Below the pieces are notes generated by a model. That model worked only from the letters and a program-made list of their open reading frames with translations. It was not told where the DNA came from and did not search any database. DNA of 52,030 nucleotides, from positions 1-52,030 of the forward strand of contig JAJQEI010000050.1 of the NCBI GenBank assembly GCA_021201755.1, read 5' to 3'. This document shows, in pieces, positions 1 through 7,318 of the stretch (its first letter is position 1; each line of letters starts with the position of its first letter). The stretch comes from Ruminococcus sp. (GTDB lineage Bacteria > Bacillota > Clostridia > Oscillospirales > Ruminococcaceae). The translations under genes and the position numbers were made by a program.

Positions 1-56
1 TTGCGCCTACGATACTTCAGGGGCGACCCTGTGGGAAAATTGGTCGATGCCGACTA
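1..56 (+). rRNA. rrf: 5S ribosomal RNA, 3' end only
   Basis: The first bases match the conserved 3' half of a firmicute 5S rRNA: loop E/helix IV region (CGATACTTCAGGGG), helix IV closing in CGACCCTGTGGG, then the GGTCGATGCCGAC terminus. The 5' part lies outside the window. A rho-independent terminator follows about 20 bases later, as expected at the end of an rrn operon. The window probably begins here because rRNA operons are repeated and break assemblies. Confidence 0.85.
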
Positions 57-75
57 TCTTTTTTATCTTTGTATT

Positions 76-106
76 GCATCGTTTCCATTGGAATCGATGC
101 TTTTTT
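76..106 (+). terminator. rRNA operon terminator
   Basis: Inverted repeat GCATCG-T-TTCC / GGAA-T-CGATGC around a 3-base loop (76-100), followed directly by six T. This is a classic intrinsic terminator directly behind the 5S rRNA. Confidence 0.85.
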
Positions 107-111
107 ATGCC

Positions 112-146
112 AAAAAAATGCCGCAATGTATTCTGCGACATTTTTA
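112..146 (-). terminator. Terminator of hpf
   Basis: Arms ATGCCGCA (118-125) and TGCGACAT (134-141), with one G-U type mismatch. On the minus strand the stem is followed by a run of T (plus-strand A run 112-118). It lies 29 bases after the hpf stop and faces the rRNA terminator. Confidence 0.7.
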
Positions 147-169
147 ATTTGAAATTTCAGATTGTTTTA

Positions 170-694
170 TTAGTCGTAAATTGGCTCTAAAACAGCATAT
201 TTTCCATCATCACGTCTGTACACAACGTTAACCTCTCCAGTATTTGCATTTGTGAACATAAAGAATGCATGACCGATCAAATCCATTTGCAAAATGGCTT
301 CGTCCAGATCCATCGGATGCATCACAAACTTTTTGTGGCGAATAACTTCATGCTCGTCCTCAAGGATTGGTTCTTCTGTGGAATCTACAAAAGCAGATTC
401 TTTTAGTTTTTTCTCGATACGTGTTTTGTTGCGTCTAATTTGACGTACGATTTTGTCAATGGCTGCATCTAAAGCGTCTTCTTTGTCTACAGCAGATTGT
501 TCTGCACGATAGATAATTCCTATATAGGTAACGGTTAATTCGATAATAATTAAATTTTTGTGTGCGGACATAATAATCTTTGCATCAGCTTCGTATCCAA
601 AGAATTTGTCTAATTTGTTATTTAGACGTTTTTTCGCATATTCTGTGAAATTCTGCGGGATCTGCATTTTCTTTGCGGTAATTGTCATATTCAT
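170..694 (-). CDS. hpf: Ribosome hibernation promoting factor, long form
   Basis: 174 residues. The N-terminal ~100 residues (MNMTITAKK..., ending in the basic TRIEKKLK stretch) are an S30AE/RaiA domain that binds the 30S decoding centre. The C-terminal ~55 residues (HKKFVMHPMDLDEAILQM...NTGEVNVVYRRDDGKYAVLEP) are the dimerisation domain of long HPF, which pairs 70S ribosomes into inactive 100S dimers in stationary phase. The start is the ATG at 694 because GAGGAGG sits 7 bases upstream; a longer frame reaching 718 would overlap that site. Monocistronic, with its own terminator and a promoter about 280 bases upstream. Confidence 0.93.
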   Translation of the reverse strand: MNMTITAKKMQIPQNFTEYAKKRLNNKLDKFFGYEADAKIIMSAHKNLIIIELTVTYIGIIYRAEQSAVDKEDALDAAIDKIVRQIRRNKTRIEKKLKESAFVDSTEEPILEDEHEVIRHKKFVMHPMDLDEAILQMDLIGHAFFMFTNANTGEVNVVYRRDDGKYAVLEPIYD

Positions 695-917
695 GTAGTT
701 TCCTCCTCTTGTTGCCAAAAGTATGATTTTGAATTTAATTTCAAATCATGAAGTAAGTGAATTGCTTCAACCGAAAAATCAATTAAAGTCCACTCGTAAT
801 GGCAATCATCATATGATTTTAGAAATGTGAATAAAATAAACCAAAATTATAGAAAAAGCATTGTTTTACTTCTTATAGAATAATATTCCAATGGATTTGC
901 ATTTTCTTTTATTGTTG

Positions 918-947
918 ACGCTCCGAGATACTTCGATGTGAGAGCGT
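918..947 (-). other. Possible stem-loop in hpf leader
   Basis: Perfect 6-bp arms ACGCTC (918-923) and GAGCGT (942-947) lie inside the ~270-base untranslated leader predicted between the hpf promoter and its start codon. On the plus strand the 3' arm is followed by TTT, but nothing upstream is obviously transcribed that way. Its function is not evident. Confidence 0.35.
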
Positions 948-973
948 TTTCTCTTATTACATTTCATGTGTTT

Positions 974-1002
974 ATTATAACATACTTCTAACTTTTATGC
1001 AA
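974..1002 (-). promoter_or_regulatory. Sigma-A promoter for hpf
   Basis: Minus-strand -35 TTGCAT (1002-997), 17-bp spacer, -10 TATAAT (979-974). Transcription from about 966 would give an unusually long leader before hpf. The 500-base gap 695-1193 holds only this promoter, the hairpin at 918-947 and the divergent promoter at 1106. Confidence 0.7.
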
Positions 1003-1105
1003 GCGTATTCTACAGTTTTGTACAATTTATACAAAGTCAATACAAATCTTTTGTACATTTGTCCAATGAAAATTTGGCTTCCATCGAGAAAAATGACTGA
1101 AGGGC

Positions 1106-1134
1106 TTGCAATCTATGTGAAAATGTATTATACT
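1106..1134 (+). promoter_or_regulatory. Sigma-A promoter of FHA-SEDS-PBP operon
   Basis: TTGCAA (1106-1111), 17-bp spacer, TATACT (1129-1134), about 60 bases before the first start codon of the cell-wall operon. Confidence 0.65.
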
Positions 1135-1193
1135 ATAATAAAAAGTAAATCATGCGAATATTTTTGCAATATATAATAGAAAGGAATTTTGCT

Positions 1194-1658
1194 ATGTTTG
1201 ATTCGTTTTCTTGGGATAGCATGACGGAAATACTACAGGATTCTACCTTATTTTCTATATTTGTCAGTGCGGTTGTTGTTCTAATGATTGTGTTTAGCAT
1301 TATTACCGTGTACAGCAAGGCACGGGAAGAAAAACGAGTAGAAGAGATGCGCTGGAGCAAAGTCAGCTCCAATATGGCACTTTATGATACTAGTCGTCAT
1401 ATTATCATTCCTCTGGAGGCTGACGAGATTTTGGTTGGACGTCATGGATCAGCGGATATCTGGTTGTCTGACATGAGTGTTTCTCGTTACCATGCTGTTC
1501 TCTATGTTTCTAACGGCATTTGGAGTGTCATGGATTTAGACTCGAAGTCTGGTACTTATGTCAATGGCAGAAAAATTCGTTCTGTGGTGCAATTAAGAGA
1601 TATGGATGAAATTCGTTTTGGAAATAAAGCTGTTATCATTCGACAGCGAAGGAGATAA
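1194..1658 (+). CDS. Membrane-anchored FHA domain protein
   Basis: 154 residues. One N-terminal membrane helix (about residues 15-40, LFSIFVSAVVVLMIVFSIIT) is followed by a cytoplasmic FHA domain. The core motifs are visible: GRHGSADIWLSD, VSRYHA and DLDSKSGTYVNGRKI, with the Arg, Ser, His and Asn that contact phosphothreonine. FHA proteins read Ser/Thr-kinase phosphorylation; next to SEDS and PBP genes this one likely recruits or regulates wall synthesis. The start is the ATG at 1194, preceded by GAAAGGA; an upstream ATG at 1152 lacks a ribosome site. First gene of the operon, 6 bases before the SEDS gene. Confidence 0.88.
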   Translation: MFDSFSWDSMTEILQDSTLFSIFVSAVVVLMIVFSIITVYSKAREEKRVEEMRWSKVSSNMALYDTSRHIIIPLEADEILVGRHGSADIWLSDMSVSRYHAVLYVSNGIWSVMDLDSKSGTYVNGRKIRSVVQLRDMDEIRFGNKAVIIRQRRR

Positions 1659-1664
1659 CATAAC

Positions 1665-3029
1665 GTGTATAAAAATCATTTATCTTATGCAAAGTGTACT
1701 TTTGTCGTAATAATGACTCACGCAATTATGATATTGACTGCATTATTACGAGGGAATTGCGATGCGTTAGAAATATTACTTCCGTTAACTGTGGCTGTCT
1801 TGGGATTGGACATCGTTTACGCATTTGTCTGCCGTTTATTTTATAAACAAATGACATATACGTCTGATTTTCTTTTGTTACTCTTATTGGGACTTAGTGT
1901 GATTTTTCAGTCCTATTTTGGCAGTGTTGGCTTTGCAACAAAGCATTATATCACTTGTATTATAGCACTGGTAATGTGTCAAATTGGCTTTTTGTTGACA
2001 CGTAACCATGCATGGATTCAATCCAAAAAGAAATATCTCTATATTATCTTAGGGATTTTGATTCTTAGTATTTTACTTTTGACTGGAAGCCGGAGTATGT
2101 GGATTTCAATTGGGTCGTTTAGCTTGCAACCGTCTGAATTTATGAAACCGGTGTTTATTTTGCTTTGTGCAACATCTATTCGTGAACAGCATCCGAAGCA
2201 AAAAATCCTTTGTTTTTATGTATCGAGGGAAACCATTGCATTGACGATTGCTTTTTTGATAATTGCATTACTTCAATGGTGGTGTCGAGATTTAGGATCA
2301 TTACCAACGTTTGCAGCAGTTTATGCTTGTGGTATGTTTTGTCGTCTGTGTTATCCACGAGCTAAGCTATCCAAAAAAAGCATTATTGGAATATGTGTTG
2401 TAGGCGTTTTGGTTGTGATAGCCGCACTGAAATTTGCACCGGGATATGTACAGGATCGTTTGTCTGTGGATATTTGGAATCAGATGGAAGGAGACGGTTA
2501 TCAGCAGTGTAAAGCATTGATCGCAATTGCAGAAGGTGGACTTTTCGGAAAGGGTCCAGGAAATGGTACATTATATCAGGTGTTTGCAGCAGATACGGAC
2601 ATTGTATTCTCTACGATCTGCGAAGAGTGGGGATTTTTAGTAGCGTTGCTCATGATTGCCATTTTAATGAGTTTGATGCTACTGCCGATGATTAATAAAC
2701 CACGGAGTTATTTTCACACAACAATGATTCTTGGAGTAGTAGCAGCAATGATTATACAAATGGGTTTGAATATTTTTGGGTCGTGCAATTTGATTCCATT
2801 TACCGGCGTTACCATTCCTTTTATTTCTGCTGGTGGCAGCTCTATGATGACGAGTGGATTTTTAATTGGAATGTTAAAAGCTGGACAGTCTCCTGTATTC
2901 CGCAAACGTGAACTAAAACAGGAAAAGGTTAAGAAATTTGCAAAAAAACAAGCTGATTCATCAAACACTGCAAAAATCCCCATTCGTAAGCCAAAGAAAT
3001 CTACAAAGAGAAGAGGTGTAACTGCATGA
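1665..3029 (+). CDS. SEDS family peptidoglycan glycosyltransferase (FtsW/RodA/SpoVE type)
   Basis: 454 residues with about ten hydrophobic helices. SEDS signatures are present: GSRSMWISIGSFSLQPSEFMK in the first third, GKGPGNGT with the following DTDIVFSTICEEWGF loop, and the late PFISAGGSSM segment. These enzymes polymerise lipid II into glycan strands together with a class B PBP, here encoded by the next gene. The start is GTG at 1665 with AAGGAG 9 bases upstream. The C-terminal ~50 residues are a basic Lys-rich cytoplasmic tail. The stop overlaps the PBP start by 4 bases (ATGA), indicating translational coupling. I cannot say whether it serves division, elongation or sporulation. Confidence 0.9.
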   Translation: MYKNHLSYAKCTFVVIMTHAIMILTALLRGNCDALEILLPLTVAVLGLDIVYAFVCRLFYKQMTYTSDFLLLLLLGLSVIFQSYFGSVGFATKHYITCIIALVMCQIGFLLTRNHAWIQSKKKYLYIILGILILSILLLTGSRSMWISIGSFSLQPSEFMKPVFILLCATSIREQHPKQKILCFYVSRETIALTIAFLIIALLQWWCRDLGSLPTFAAVYACGMFCRLCYPRAKLSKKSIIGICVVGVLVVIAALKFAPGYVQDRLSVDIWNQMEGDGYQQCKALIAIAEGGLFGKGPGNGTLYQVFAADTDIVFSTICEEWGFLVALLMIAILMSLMLLPMINKPRSYFHTTMILGVVAAMIIQMGLNIFGSCNLIPFTGVTIPFISAGGSSMMTSGFLIGMLKAGQSPVFRKRELKQEKVKKFAKKQADSSNTAKIPIRKPKKSTKRRGVTA

Positions 3030-4381
3030 AGAGTATTCAAAGCATTCGTCGTGGAGAAAGATTAACAATTTTAATTCTTATTCTGTTTTTTCTAGGAATG
3101 GTGTTGTTGGTTTGGCGTATTGTGAGTCAGTCTGATTTTTATATGTCTCATTCTAATAATGTGACGCTTGGAAAAGTTTATGACACAAATGGGGACGTAC
3201 TGTTTGATCCGGATGCAGATGCAGAAACATATGGTTCAGATTATTTTTTGGATATCGGCAATGTGATTGGCGACAACAGCAGTCAGATGACCAACACCTT
3301 GGTATCAGAAAATCTAGAGTCTCTGCAAAATTACAGTTTGATTTTTGGTGCAACGGACAGTGGAGAAGCTGCTATTTATGTCACACTGAATCATACGGCA
3401 AATCAAGCGGTATACAATGCCTTTGGAAGCAAGGACGGCACAGCAATTGCTTATAATTATGAAACAGGTGAAATTCTTATTTGTGTTAGTAAGCCAAGTG
3501 TGAACATTCTGGATTATTCCAACGTGGATTCTTTGGAGGAGGGAAGCTTAATTTGCAAGGCATTTTATGGTACAGTACCTGGTTCCACACAAAAAGTAGC
3601 GACAACGGCAGCAGCGTTAGAAGAATATGGATACGATAGTTTATTGGAAAAATCCTATAACTGTTCGGGAACATGGACAACAAAATATAATCAGAGTATT
3701 GTCTGCCATAATTCCTCTGGACATGGAACACAAAATATTATTCAAGCATTTGAAAACAGTTGTAATCCTTTTTTTGCGCAGTTAGTACAGGATATGTCAT
3801 TGGATAACATTATTGACACGTATACTAGTATGGGAATTGCAGTGAATAACGATGAAGTAACCAAAATGGATATTGATGGAATTTCTTCTTATACTGCTTC
3901 GGTGACATTGACAGATACCAGCGATTTTGATACTATGTGGAACTGTATGGGACAGAGTGAGGCATTGACGAGTCCTTGTCAGATGATGGTGTGGGAGAGT
4001 GCTATTGCCAATGGCACAGGTGTTGTAACAGAGCCGTACTTGATCGAATCGATAACCGGTGTTACTGGATTAACGACATATTCTGCAGAAACATCTTATG
4101 GGGACAGTGCAATTTTTTCTTCTACTACAGCGATGAATTTACGAGAAATCATGCTGCAAAACGGTACAGATAATTATAACAGCTCGATCGGCTATACCGT
4201 TGGTGTGAAAAGCGGAACAGCACAAGTGGAAAGTACGGATACAGAAAATTCTCTTTTAGTGGGATTTTGTATTGATGATGATTTACCGATTGCTTTTGCG
4301 GTAATGATTGAGGATCGTGTTTCCGGTGAAGTTTCGACATCGGATATTGTAAGAACGATACTGCAAGCACTAGATAATTAA
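3026..4381 (+). CDS. Penicillin-binding protein, transpeptidase (PbpA/FtsI-like)
   Basis: 451 residues. A single N-terminal membrane anchor (residues ~12-32) precedes an extracellular transpeptidase domain. The three active-site motifs are intact: STQK (catalytic Ser, in GTVPGSTQK), SCN (in FENSCNPFF) and KSGT (in GVKSGTAQVE). There is no glycosyltransferase domain, so it depends on the SEDS partner directly upstream (4-bp overlap). The domain is compact and lacks a long N-terminal dimerisation module, like actinobacterial PbpA. Acts outside the membrane, cross-linking stem peptides. Confidence 0.88.
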   Translation: MKSIQSIRRGERLTILILILFFLGMVLLVWRIVSQSDFYMSHSNNVTLGKVYDTNGDVLFDPDADAETYGSDYFLDIGNVIGDNSSQMTNTLVSENLESLQNYSLIFGATDSGEAAIYVTLNHTANQAVYNAFGSKDGTAIAYNYETGEILICVSKPSVNILDYSNVDSLEEGSLICKAFYGTVPGSTQKVATTAAALEEYGYDSLLEKSYNCSGTWTTKYNQSIVCHNSSGHGTQNIIQAFENSCNPFFAQLVQDMSLDNIIDTYTSMGIAVNNDEVTKMDIDGISSYTASVTLTDTSDFDTMWNCMGQSEALTSPCQMMVWESAIANGTGVVTEPYLIESITGVTGLTTYSAETSYGDSAIFSSTTAMNLREIMLQNGTDNYNSSIGYTVGVKSGTAQVESTDTENSLLVGFCIDDDLPIAFAVMIEDRVSGEVSTSDIVRTILQALDN

Positions 4382-4417
4382 AGCAGCAATGACAATCTTT
4401 TTGGAGGGCTATAAAAC

Positions 4418-5095
4418 ATGAAAACAATTGGAATTATTGGTGCAATGCCATCAGAATTGAAAGATATTCGCCATAGACTGCCGGATTCAAAAACAAAGAA
4501 AAAATCCGGGTTTGATTTTTTTGTAAATCAAGTGGGGGATACAAAAGTTGTACACGTTTGCAGTGGTATTGCCAAGGTCAATGCGGCAGTTTGTACACAG
4601 GTATTGATTGATACGTTTCAACCGGATGCGATCTTTAGTATAGGTGTAGCCGGTGGTATGCAGCCGGAGATTCACATATGTGATATTGTAATTGCCAATG
4701 AAGTATTGCCACATGATTTGGATTTACATTTTTTACAAGATTATCCACCATATTGCAGTATTTATCCCACGAACGAAACTCTTGTGCAGATAGCCAAGCA
4801 AACGTGTGACAAATTAGAGATTCCTACGCATACGGGTCGAATCGTTTCAGGTGAAGCGTTTATTTCTGACGATATCATTAAGGCAGATATTTTAAAGAGA
4901 TTGCATCCGTATGCAGTAGATATGGAAAGTTCAGCCATTGGACATTGTGCTTATTTGAACCAAGTACCTTTTTTGAGCTTACGTTGCATTTCTGATGACG
5001 CTGACGATCAAGGGGAGCTATCTTTTGATCAATTTGAAAAAATTGCTGCAAAACGTATGGCAGATGTTGTGTTAGAAATGGTGCAGCATTTTTGA
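4418..5095 (+). CDS. mtnN: 5'-methylthioadenosine/S-adenosylhomocysteine nucleosidase
   Basis: 225 residues, the normal family length. N-terminal GIIGAMPSEL (the Glu that contacts the attacking water), SGIAKVNAA, SIGVAGGM, the substrate-binding VDMESSAIGH and the catalytic Asp in LRCISDDADD are all present. It hydrolyses MTA and SAH to adenine plus the thioribose product, recycling the by-products of SAM and polyamine chemistry; a polyamine gene (nspC) is elsewhere in the window. GGAGGG lies 9 bases upstream. It follows the PBP gene by 36 bases and is probably co-transcribed. Confidence 0.93.
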   Translation: MKTIGIIGAMPSELKDIRHRLPDSKTKKKSGFDFFVNQVGDTKVVHVCSGIAKVNAAVCTQVLIDTFQPDAIFSIGVAGGMQPEIHICDIVIANEVLPHDLDLHFLQDYPPYCSIYPTNETLVQIAKQTCDKLEIPTHTGRIVSGEAFISDDIIKADILKRLHPYAVDMESSAIGHCAYLNQVPFLSLRCISDDADDQGELSFDQFEKIAAKRMADVVLEMVQHF

Positions 5096-5118
5096 GATAA
5101 GAAAAGTATATATCAGAA

Positions 5119-5163
5119 AAGCAACACTGTGGAAATGTCAGATGGCATTGTACGGTGTTGCTT
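5119..5163. terminator. Hairpin between convergent genes
   Basis: Arms AAGCAACAC (5119-5127) and GTGTTGCTT (5155-5163) with an inner AATG/CATT pairing. It lies between the mtnN stop and the convergent Sel1 gene stop. The T tract is short, so termination strength is uncertain. Confidence 0.5.
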
Positions 5164-5486
5164 CATTTGTCAGAATTATGGTTTATATCTGTATTTTTTT
5201 GTTTTACAGCTTCTTTTCGCTTGCGATAGTCTTGTAAAGATGTGTATCCCTGTGCAGCGGCTTTTCGAAACCAAATTATAGCTTGTTTTTCATCTAGCTC
5301 TACGCCTTCTCCGAATTTATAGCAGCAGCCAAGAAAATATTGTCCATTTGCATCGCCTTGTTTCGCTGCCTTTTCATACCATTTTGCCGCTTCGAGATAG
5401 TTTGGTCTAATGATACATCCATATTGATAACAAAAACCAAGGTGAAATTGTGCATCTGAATCGCCTTTTTCTGCCAATATTTTCAT
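5163..5486 (-). CDS. Sel1-repeat protein (possibly C-terminal half of a longer protein)
   Basis: About 107 residues made almost only of Sel1-type TPR repeats: LAEKGDSDAQFHLGFCYQYG, AAKWYEKAAKQGDANGQYFLGCCYKFGEGV and AIIWFRKAAAQG. These form alpha-solenoids for protein binding. There is no signal peptide. The first repeat starts only a few residues after the start, with no clear ribosome site; the preceding gene's stop is 2 bases upstream and overlaps a TTG in this frame. A run of eight T on the coding strand sits exactly at the junction, so the two frames may be one gene split by slippage. Confidence 0.65.
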   Translation of the reverse strand: MKILAEKGDSDAQFHLGFCYQYGCIIRPNYLEAAKWYEKAAKQGDANGQYFLGCCYKFGEGVELDEKQAIIWFRKAAAQGYTSLQDYRKRKEAVKQKNTDINHNSDK

Positions 5487-5488
5487 GG

Positions 5489-5953
5489 TCAAAAAAAATC
5501 CAGATAATCCTGTATTGTTGCAGTGTTATTTTCGATAACTTTATAAAAATATTCCATTTTTTCACCGAGTGTATCATCAAATTTAGGTTCAATCAGTTTG
5601 TTTTCATCAACAAGTTTAAAAAAGAAATCAGTATTTGCATCGGTGTTTTTAGAATTTGTAGTCGGTATATCTGCTTTTACATCGAGTTGTATGTGAACAT
5701 TTTTCGGACAGTTTTTTCTCAACACTTGAAATGCAGTATTATCACCAGAAAAAACAATTGCATATGTATCTATTCTGACTTTTTGGGCAAGCTCCTTAAA
5801 AATACCATCCCAATATGTTTCATATCGTGTAAAAGCATTTGTCCAGATTTCAATTGATATTCCATCGATGCGAGCGATGTCAAATGGCACGCCATCTATC
5901 GTAATGGTTGTATGAAAAATTTTTGAATCGTAAATGATACATACTGTTTTCAT
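5489..5953 (-). CDS. Uncharacterised protein upstream of Sel1 repeats
   Basis: 154 residues beginning MKTVCIIYDSKIFHT. I do not recognise the family. It is soluble-looking and mixed alpha/beta, with no signal peptide or membrane segment. The start is the ATG at 5953 because AAGGAG lies about 10 bases upstream; another in-frame ATG at 5962 would be only one base from that site. It ends DYLDFF at a T8 run. If the run lost or gained a base, translation would continue into the Sel1 repeats. A perfect-consensus promoter lies about 115 bases upstream. Confidence 0.65.
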   Translation of the reverse strand: MKTVCIIYDSKIFHTTITIDGVPFDIARIDGISIEIWTNAFTRYETYWDGIFKELAQKVRIDTYAIVFSGDNTAFQVLRKNCPKNVHIQLDVKADIPTTNSKNTDANTDFFFKLVDENKLIEPKFDDTLGEKMEYFYKVIENNTATIQDYLDFF

Positions 5954-6075
5954 GAAAAACATACTCCTTGTATATTTTTATATCACTTTTTATATCATGT
6001 GAATGCCAAAAGCTATATTGAAAAAGATAAAGACTACAATTGTCTGAATGTGCAAAATTTTTTGATTTAAACATT

Positions 6076-6104
6076 ATTATACGTGATTTTTGTGAAATTG
6101 TCAA
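6076..6104 (-). promoter_or_regulatory. Consensus sigma-A promoter for the Sel1 pair
   Basis: Perfect TTGACA (6104-6099), 17-bp spacer and TATAAT (6081-6076) on the minus strand. The left end of the IS remnant begins only 18 bases upstream of the -35 box. Confidence 0.8.
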
Positions 6105-6122
6105 GAGCATCATATGATTTTT

Positions 6123-6155
6123 CACGGAAATCAATTTTAGTAAACGATTTGTAAT
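6123..6155 (+). repeat. Left terminal inverted repeat of the IS remnant
   Basis: 33 bases pairing with 7022-7054 with mismatches only at positions 15 and 27 of the repeat. Confidence 0.85.
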
Positions 6156-6240
6156 ATTTCTTTTTCCTGACAAATTCATGCTGATTTCAATAATTGAGAA
6201 AGAGTCAAATTAGCTGTGAAATTGCAGGAATGCAATGAAT

Positions 6241-7046
6241 TTTCAGCACATATATTGTGAAATTCGTAACCGAATTGTAATTATTGATTTCCGTGATGAT
6301 TTTTCAAAGAAATCAATAATTACAAAGTGTTTACAAGGAAGAAAAAAAGAGAGCAAATATGATGGGTATTATTATAAGATATCGGATGCGATAACGATCG
6401 TGATACTCGGAAGTATATGTGGGTTGAAGAATGTGCGACAAATACACCAATTGTTAAAGGCGCAATTCGGAATTATTAAACCGGAATTCCTTAACAAATG
6501 CTTTGCTAAGTGTAAAGGATAATCATCCCAATTTAAAGAAAGACATCGAAGACTATATATAAGATGAAGTTTTGAAATCAAATATGGAAAGCGCAACACA
6601 AGTCAAAAAGGGACATGGACGTGTTGAAAAAAGAATTGCGTATACAATGGAAAATATAGAATGGCTTGGACAGAGAAAAGATTGGAAGAAACTTTCATGT
6701 GTCGGTGCGATTCACATAGAATTCACAACAAAAAAGGGGCACTTCAAGTGAATGGCATTACTATATTTCAAGTCGACAGCTCATACCTAAAGAATTGCTT
6801 CATCAAGCTCGTATGAAATGGTCTGTAGAAACAATGCATTGGTTGCTGGATGTGCATTTTGAAGAGGATTGGTGTAGAGCCAATGAAAAAAACATTCAGA
6901 AAAATCCGAATATTTTAAGAAAACAAGCGATCAATCTCATAAAACTTTTCAAATCTTCTTGCAACTCTGAAAAGGCAATCTCCAACATCATGCTAGATTG
7001 CTTGGTCGACTTCGATAAATTATTACATATCGTTTACTATAATTGA
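6241..7046 (+). pseudogene. ISAs1-type transposase remnant
   Basis: Recognisable pieces in different frames: an N-terminal YYYKISDAITIVILGSICG segment (about 6361-6480), a middle SVKDNHPNLKKDIEDYI and HGRVEKRIAYTMENIEWL piece (about 6505-6720), and the C-terminal KWSVETMHWLLDVHFEEDW plus IQKNPNILRKQAINLIK block (6795-7046). The order and spacing match ISAs1 transposases, where the last block carries the conserved HW.LDV.F.ED. The region between the first and second pieces, holding the first catalytic aspartates, has been deleted. Several stops and frame changes remain. Cannot encode an active transposase. Confidence 0.8.
6277..6323. repeat. 14-bp inverted repeat inside the IS remnant
   Basis: GTAATTATTGATTT (6277-6290) and its exact reverse complement (6310-6323) around a 19-base loop. 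The left arm plus following bases (ATTGATTTCCGTG, 6283-6295) is identical to the outer tip of the element's right end, so this is an internal copy of a terminal sequence. Confidence 0.75.
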
Positions 7047-7054
7047 TTTCCGTG
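7022..7054 (-). repeat. Right terminal inverted repeat of the IS remnant
   Basis: 33-base partner of 6123-6155. Confidence 0.85.
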
Positions 7055-7129
7055 TCCACAGTCAGCTTTGGAGTTGGAGATCGTTCAGCATTCGCTTTTA
7101 CTTATGAATTAGATCGATTTGACACATAA
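7055..7129 (+). pseudogene. Possible orphan gene tail beyond the IS end
   Basis: Starting exactly after the right inverted repeat, one frame reads 24 protein-like codons (VSFGVGDRSAFAFTYELD is its core) and ends in TAA. It has no start of its own. It may be the 3' end of a gene cut by the insertion, but it is short and could be chance. Confidence 0.25.
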
Positions 7130-7210
7130 TTCGACAAATCGGGTACTCGCTTGGAATTTTCAAACAAATATTAGTTAGAGAATAGATGATGTTCTAAAAC
7201 ATAGATTATG

Positions 7211-7244
7211 AAAAAAGCCATCTGCTTGACTGAAACAGATGGCT
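7211..7244 (-). terminator. Terminator of the cohesin-like lipoprotein gene
   Basis: 9-bp arms AGCCATCTG (7216-7224) and CAGATGGCT (7236-7244); read on the minus strand the stem is followed by six T. Confidence 0.85.
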
Positions 7245-7318
7245 TTGATTATATTTAATAGCATTGCAAAGTGATATGCAGCCTTTCGGCAGTGCCGACT
7301 CTTTGAAAGGTTGCAGTT

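Larger units (their letters stand above)
6123..7054 (+). mobile_element. Decayed ISAs1-family-like insertion element, 932 bp
   Basis: Bounded by near-perfect 33-bp inverted repeats: left 6123-6155 starts CACGGAAATCAATT, right 7022-7054 ends AATTGATTTCCGTG, with 2 mismatches. Between them lies a broken ISAs1/H-repeat-type transposase on the plus strand. At ~0.9 kb it is shorter than full ISAs1 elements because the central DDE region is missing. No target-site duplication is visible directly outside the repeats, consistent with age or rearrangement. Confidence 0.82.

Noticed and set aside
6241..6522. Intact short gene in the IS region
   Set aside because: It is the N-terminal remnant of a transposase lacking most of its domain.
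7055..7072. Target-site duplication at the IS ends
   Set aside because: Bases flanking 6123 and 7054 do not match over 8-10 bp.
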